Both the position numbers and the translations under genes were made by a program. Source: UBA6398 sp963644855 (lineage in GTDB: Bacteria; Bacteroidota; Bacteroidia; Bacteroidales; Bacteroidaceae). Taken from it: a DNA stretch of 64,000 nucleotides. Every line of letters starts with the position of its first letter. The first letter of the stretch is position 1. The stretch covers positions 4,334 through 68,333 of the forward strand of contig CAVIQL010000013.1 in assembly GCA_963644855.1 (NCBI GenBank), given 5' to 3'. The notes below the pieces were generated by a model. That model did no database searches. It was not told where the DNA came from and saw only the letters and a program-made list of their open reading frames with translations. Shown piece after piece: positions 60,478 to 64,000 of the stretch.

Positions 60478-60561
60478 AAACGATATCGGATATTTTTTAA
60501 AAAAGGTGCCTTGTTTTTTAAATAATATCGGACATTGTTTTAACGAGAAGCCTTGTCGTTT
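60478..60561. repeat. 21-bp modular repeat array with hybrid unit
   Basis: Units 60478-60498 (ACGATATCGGATATT), 60499-60519 (AGGTGCCTTG, a hybrid of the AGGTC and GCCTTG cores), 60520-60540 (AATATCGGACATTG) and edge 60541-60561 (ACGAGAAGCCTTGTCG). The 421-bp gap between EF-G2 and the DUF4827 gene otherwise shows a small hairpin (about 60353-60377) and a TATTTTTG box (60698-60705). Confidence 0.88.
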
Positions 60562-60732
60562 TTGCGACACCCTACAAAGGGCTTTTTCTATGGCTCAAAC
60601 ATGGCAGCAAATGGCATTTTGAGTGCCTCAAAGCGCATACATTTCTTAATATCTCTTATTTATTATGCACTACTGCGAGGATTTGGGGAAAAGTTGCTAT
60701 TTTTGCACACACCAAAACAATACTGCCATCAA

Positions 60733-61449
60733 ATGCAAATAAACAAGGCTTTAATACTTACAGTTGTCGCAACGCTCTTAACGGGCTTTGCACTGCAATC
60801 GTGCGAAGACGACGACAACTATGGCGAACGTAAGAAGAAGGAACGCAAGATAATTAATTCCTTTATCCGAAAAGGTACTACCCTTTTGGCGAGCGATGCC
60901 AACGACACCCTCGTATACGTGGCTCCTATAAAGGTTATAAGCGAATCACAATTCAACAAGCAAGATTCCACAACCGACGTTTCAAAAAACGAATACGTCT
61001 ATTTTTCCAACACTGGCGTTTACATGCAAATTGTAAGAAGCGGTACCGGCAAGAAACTCGGCAACGGAGAAACGGCAACCATACTATGCCGATATACAGA
61101 GGTAAACCTTCGCGGAGACTCCATTCAAACTTCAAATCAAAACAGTTACTACACAGAAGAACCTGATGTGATGACTGTATCAAACACTCTCGGCACATTT
61201 ACAGCCTCGTTTATTTCGGGAGTAATGTATTCTTCCTACGCCTCATCGTATTCCAGTTCAACGGCAACCTCTGTGCCCTCGGGTTGGCTTGTTCCCCTTA
61301 CATATATAAAGATAGGCAGACAATCCACAGCCGACGAGCAGATAGCAAGAGTGAGACTTATTGTGCCCGACTCGCAAGGTCAACGCGATGCAAGCTCAAA
61401 CGTTTACGCTTGCTTCTACGATATCACATATCAAAGGGGATACAGATAA
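60733..61449 (+). CDS. DUF4827-family lipoprotein
   Basis: Start at 60733 (MQINKALILTVVATLLTGFALQ) with lipobox ALQSC; the upstream frame from 60553 runs through the repeat and is rejected. The 238-aa protein begins after the Cys with an Asp-rich stretch and KKKERKIINSFIRK, then a beta-rich FKBP-like body (VYMQIVRSGTGKKLGNGETATILCRYTEV). DUF4827 is Bacteroidota-specific; most lack peptidyl-prolyl isomerase evidence. Followed by an oxidoreductase 14 bp later. Confidence 0.75.
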   Translation: MQINKALILTVVATLLTGFALQSCEDDDNYGERKKKERKIINSFIRKGTTLLASDANDTLVYVAPIKVISESQFNKQDSTTDVSKNEYVYFSNTGVYMQIVRSGTGKKLGNGETATILCRYTEVNLRGDSIQTSNQNSYYTEEPDVMTVSNTLGTFTASFISGVMYSSYASSYSSSTATSVPSGWLVPLTYIKIGRQSTADEQIARVRLIVPDSQGQRDASSNVYACFYDITYQRGYR

Positions 61450-61463
61450 ATTCTTCGCACGCA

Positions 61464-62483
61464 ATGGCAAACAAAGTGAGATTCGGTGTTGCCGGAACCA
61501 ATTCCATTACCGATTGGTTCCTACATGGAGCAATGCAAGACCCTCGTTTCTCACTCACTGCCATATGTTCGCGCAGCGTTGACAAAGCCCGTGCGTTTGC
61601 CGACAAATATGGCGCAACCGAATGCTACTCTTCGATAAACCAAATGGCGCAAAGCCCAAACGTTGACGCAATATATATTGCCGTTCCCAACAATCTTCAT
61701 ATCGATTACGCTTTGGCGTGCATGAATGCGGGAAAACATGTGCTTTGCGAGAAACCTGCGGCATCGAATGCCAAAGAACTTTGCACCATGATAGAATGTG
61801 CAAAGAAAAACAAGGTAGCTTTTATGGAAGCAATGCTTCCTACTACAAGCCCTAACTATAAAATTATTTGCGACAACATTAATCAGCTCGGCAAGATACG
61901 CAGATATTTTGCCTCATATTGCCAATATTCTTCACGATACGATAAACTGAAAAAAGGCGAAGCGGCAAACGTTTTCACAACCACGATGTCGGGTGGAGCC
62001 ACAATGGATATCGGTGTCTACACAATCTATCCCATGGTGGCAATGTTTGGTATGCCCCAAAGCATAAGCGCACAAGGAATTTTGTTACCTACTGGCGTGG
62101 ACGGACAAGCGGCTGTAAATTTTGCATATCCCGACATGAATTCCACAGTGTTGTATTCCAAAATTTCAGACTCTTATTTGCCGACAGAGATAGAGGGCGA
62201 AAACGGGAATTTATTGGCAAGTGGAATAAACGTAATTCACGATGTTACGTTCATACCCCACCGCGCGCCGATGTCGGGGCAAGGTCCGGAAGAGAAACGC
62301 CGCGAAATTGGAGTGAAACTTGAAAAAAGCGATTATTTCTACGAGACCGAGGAGTTTATCAACGTTGTCAACGCACACAAACAGGAGTCTGCACTGAACA
62401 GTTGGGAAAATTCTCTGAACACATTAAAGATTACCGATGAGATACGCCGTCAATTGGGCGTGAAGTTCCCTGCCGACGAATAA
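61464..62483 (+). CDS. Gfo/Idh/MocA-family oxidoreductase
   Basis: Start at 61464 (MANKVRFGVAGTNSITDWFL); the frame extending to 61284 overlaps the lipoprotein. The 339-aa protein has the Rossmann start FGVAGTNSI and the family motif VLCEKPAASNAKEL with the Lys of EKP. Later GGATMDIGVYTIY is characteristic. It oxidises a sugar or similar substrate with NAD(P); the substrate is unknown. Confidence 0.88.
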   Translation: MANKVRFGVAGTNSITDWFLHGAMQDPRFSLTAICSRSVDKARAFADKYGATECYSSINQMAQSPNVDAIYIAVPNNLHIDYALACMNAGKHVLCEKPAASNAKELCTMIECAKKNKVAFMEAMLPTTSPNYKIICDNINQLGKIRRYFASYCQYSSRYDKLKKGEAANVFTTTMSGGATMDIGVYTIYPMVAMFGMPQSISAQGILLPTGVDGQAAVNFAYPDMNSTVLYSKISDSYLPTEIEGENGNLLASGINVIHDVTFIPHRAPMSGQGPEEKRREIGVKLEKSDYFYETEEFINVVNAHKQESALNSWENSLNTLKITDEIRRQLGVKFPADE

Positions 62484-62495
62484 GTTGTGGCTTTT

Positions 62496-63632
62496 TCAGT
62501 CGGGATTCATGAGTTCCGAGATTATTCCGTCGGACACAAAAATTCCGTTTCTTGTAAGTTTCAAAAAAGTTCCGCTTGAAGTTTTCGCGATTTCCATTTT
62601 CCCGCAATCCAAATACACTTTTGCCGCATTCATAAGGTATTGGCGCATTTTGATGCCAAATATATTTTCCACCTCTTCGATATTTACGCCTTCGCATGTG
62701 CGCAAACGGGTCATAATCATCTCGTCGTATTTGTTTGCAGGTGTGAGTTGTTCGGTTTCACAAGCCACCTTGTCTGCCCCGATATAGTTCATCACATCGG
62801 GCACATTCATTCTTCGCGAGATTCCATCAAACGAATGTGCGCCGGCTCCCAATCCCAAATATTTTTCTCCCGTCCAATACGAAGAATTATGCCTTGCGCG
62901 CTTTTGGGGAAGCGCAAAGTTTGAAATTTCATAGTGTTCATATCCCGCAATGCCCAATTTTTCTATAAGCATGGCATACATCGCGGTGTACAAGTCCTCG
63001 TTTGTTTCTGCAATTTCGCCTTTGCGCAACCGGCGGTACAATGTTGTGCCCTCTTCATAGCTCAGCGCATAGGCAGAGATGTGTTCCGGGCGCAGGGCAA
63101 GCATCTTGTCAACATCGCTCTCCCACTCTGCAAGCGTTTGCCCGGGAAGCGCGTAAATCAAATCAAGACTTATGTTGCCAAATCCGTGTTTTCGCAGCAG
63201 TTCATAGCTTTTCACGGCTTTTGCAGCGGAATGTCGGCGATGTATAAGCGTGAGAAATTTATCATTAAGGCTTTGCACACCCATGCTAATGCGATTTACG
63301 GGCGAGGCATTGAGCATTGCGGCATAGCTGTCGGTTATGTCGTCGGGATTAACCTCCATCGTGATTTCGGCATCAGGCAAAACCCGGAAACATTTGTTTA
63401 TCGCGTTGAAGATATCGTTAAGATTCTGGGGGGAAAGCCGCGACGGAGTGCCTCCGCCCAAATATACCGATGATATTTCGGGAGAACCGAAAAACGCCTT
63501 GCGCTCTTCGATTTCGCGACAAAGCCTATTAACATACCGCTCGCGCACTTCGTTGGAAAACGTAGTGGAATAGAACGCGCAATAGTCGCAGCGCGTTTTG
63601 CAGAAAGGTATGTGAATGTAAATTCCCGGCAT
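62496..63632 (-). CDS. hemW: Radical-SAM heme chaperone HemW
   Basis: Start at 63632 (MPGIYIHIPFCKTRCDYCAF), because the TATCTTTG promoter box (63667-63660) lies between it and the upstream in-frame start. The 378-aa protein has the radical-SAM motif CKTRCDYCAF; the residue after the last Cys is Ala-Phe rather than the extra Cys of HemN, which marks HemW. Other motifs: VYLGGGTPS, ISMGVQSL and GYEHYEISNFA. It inserts heme in target proteins rather than oxidising coproporphyrinogen. Confidence 0.9.
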   Translation of the reverse strand: MPGIYIHIPFCKTRCDYCAFYSTTFSNEVRERYVNRLCREIEERKAFFGSPEISSVYLGGGTPSRLSPQNLNDIFNAINKCFRVLPDAEITMEVNPDDITDSYAAMLNASPVNRISMGVQSLNDKFLTLIHRRHSAAKAVKSYELLRKHGFGNISLDLIYALPGQTLAEWESDVDKMLALRPEHISAYALSYEEGTTLYRRLRKGEIAETNEDLYTAMYAMLIEKLGIAGYEHYEISNFALPQKRARHNSSYWTGEKYLGLGAGAHSFDGISRRMNVPDVMNYIGADKVACETEQLTPANKYDEMIMTRLRTCEGVNIEEVENIFGIKMRQYLMNAAKVYLDCGKMEIAKTSSGTFLKLTRNGIFVSDGIISELMNPD

Positions 63633-63659
63633 TTTTGTGGCACAAAATCCTTTGTGGTG

Positions 63660-63693
63660 CAAAGATAGCGGTTTCCTCGCGTTGCGTTGCAAA
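63660..63693 (-). promoter_or_regulatory. Promoter of hemW
   Basis: On the minus strand, TTTG (63693-63690), 22 bp, TATCTTTG (63667-63660). Fixes the start codon at 63632. Confidence 0.5.
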
Positions 63694-63724
63694 GCCTCTG
63701 AAAAACAATATATACATACCGCAA

Positions 63725-63808
63725 AAATAATATCCGATATTATTTAAACAATGTCAGACATTATTTAAAAAATGTCTGACATTGTTTTTACGATATGCCT
63801 TGTTAGTT
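63725..63808. repeat. 21-bp modular repeat array (ATGTCNGACAT-type)
   Basis: Units 63725-63745 (AATATCCGATATT), 63746-63766 (AATGTCAGACATT), 63767-63787 (AATGTCTGACATTG) and edge 63788-63808 (ACGATATGCCTTG). It lies in the 335-bp gap between divergent hemW and the last gene. Confidence 0.92.
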
Positions 63809-63941
63809 TTACCACATGCAAATGCCGTGGCAAAACTGTTTGTTATCATACACTCCATATCGTTTTAATAGAACAAGAAGAATGTTTCAATCCCGTCCAA
63901 AAGGTGTGGAATTTTTCCTGGCTTTAATATGCGGATTTTCG

Positions 63942-63949
63942 TAACTTTG
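63942..63949 (+). promoter_or_regulatory. -7 box of the last gene
   Basis: TAACTTTG, 18 bp before the ATG at 63968; a clear -33 box is not seen. Confidence 0.5.
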
Positions 63950-63967
63950 CATTCAAAGTTCAAGCTC

Positions 63968-64000
63968 ATGAAAAAGTTAGTATTATTTGTATTTACAATG
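63968..64000 (+). CDS. Start of an exported protein (partial)
   Basis: Eleven codons remain: MKKLVLFVFTM, the beginning of a signal peptide, directly after a good -7 box. The rest lies outside the window, so nothing can be said of its function. Confidence 0.6.
   Translation, partial: MKKLVLFVFTM

Noticed and set aside
60553..60732. Longer N-terminus for the DUF4827 lipoprotein
   Set aside because: It would bury the lipoprotein signal and runs through the promoter box at 60698.

Overview
The window is a piece of a Bacteroidales (phylum Bacteroidota) chromosome. This rests on several independent signs. Promoters match the phylum-specific sigma consensus (TTTG, about 19 bp, TAnnTTTG), and genes mostly start without a strong Shine-Dalgarno sequence. 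The gene set is also typical: the lipidated TamA homologue TamL, DUF4290, DUF4827, DUF4878 and HXXEE proteins, an EF-G paralogue with a degenerate G domain, a galM-transporter-galK operon with a FucP-type MFS permease, and a membrane-bound LuxR-type regulator. I cannot name genus or species. No rRNA, tRNA, transposase, prophage or CRISPR array was seen. Two runs of N (21811-21820 and 44328-44361) are flanked by short overlapping copies of the same sequence and look like unmerged contig ends.

Layout. 1-919: C-terminally incomplete membrane LuxR-type regulator (minus), followed by a promoter-to-terminator unit that may be a small RNA (about 1052-1240). 1578-13832: exported and outer-membrane proteins on the plus strand (BspA-like LRR/transglutaminase, a large alpha-2-macroglobulin, a phytase-like esterase, a DUF362 protein and a TonB-dependent receptor). 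14061-16530: a three-gene restriction-modification operon (minus) preceded by a strongly folded segment that looks like a 6S-type RNA gene with its own terminator. 16860-22154, minus: ZIP metal transporter, DUF1080 lipoprotein, ROK sugar kinase, acyltransferase, two small proteins (one DUF4250) and a DedA protein. 22337-26784, plus: yceD-rpmF-fabH-era-der and a lipoprotein. 26827-29080, minus: HXXEE protein and an Mla-type ABC pair. 29226-32417, plus: lptB-tamL. 32926-38630, plus: a WalJ-like hydrolase, the galactose operon and a membrane-anchored nuclease-like protein. 40913-46621, plus: tsaB, DUF4290, murA, rimM, dxr, rseP. 47499-48696, plus: rpsF-rpsR-rplI. 49516-52570, plus: mtaB, a glycosyltransferase and an RsmI-like methylase. 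52956-55359, plus: two secreted phosphatases. 55452-60311, minus: HAD phosphatase, GH20 hexosaminidase, EF-G2-like factor. The rest, to 64000, is a DUF4827 lipoprotein, an oxidoreductase, hemW and the start of an exported protein.

The most unusual signal is a dispersed family of modular repeats. Fourteen loci (thirteen intergenic, one inside the alpha-2-macroglobulin gene) carry one to eight head-to-tail units of exactly 21 bp. Each unit starts with an AAA-like and ends with a TTT-like trinucleotide around one of a few interchangeable cores: a dyad ATRTCNGAYAT, an AAGGCATCT-type core, or an edge core of the kind CGATAT..ATATCG. Strict 21-bp register is kept even where core types are mixed. 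That is two DNA turns, or seven codons. I know of no described element with this build.
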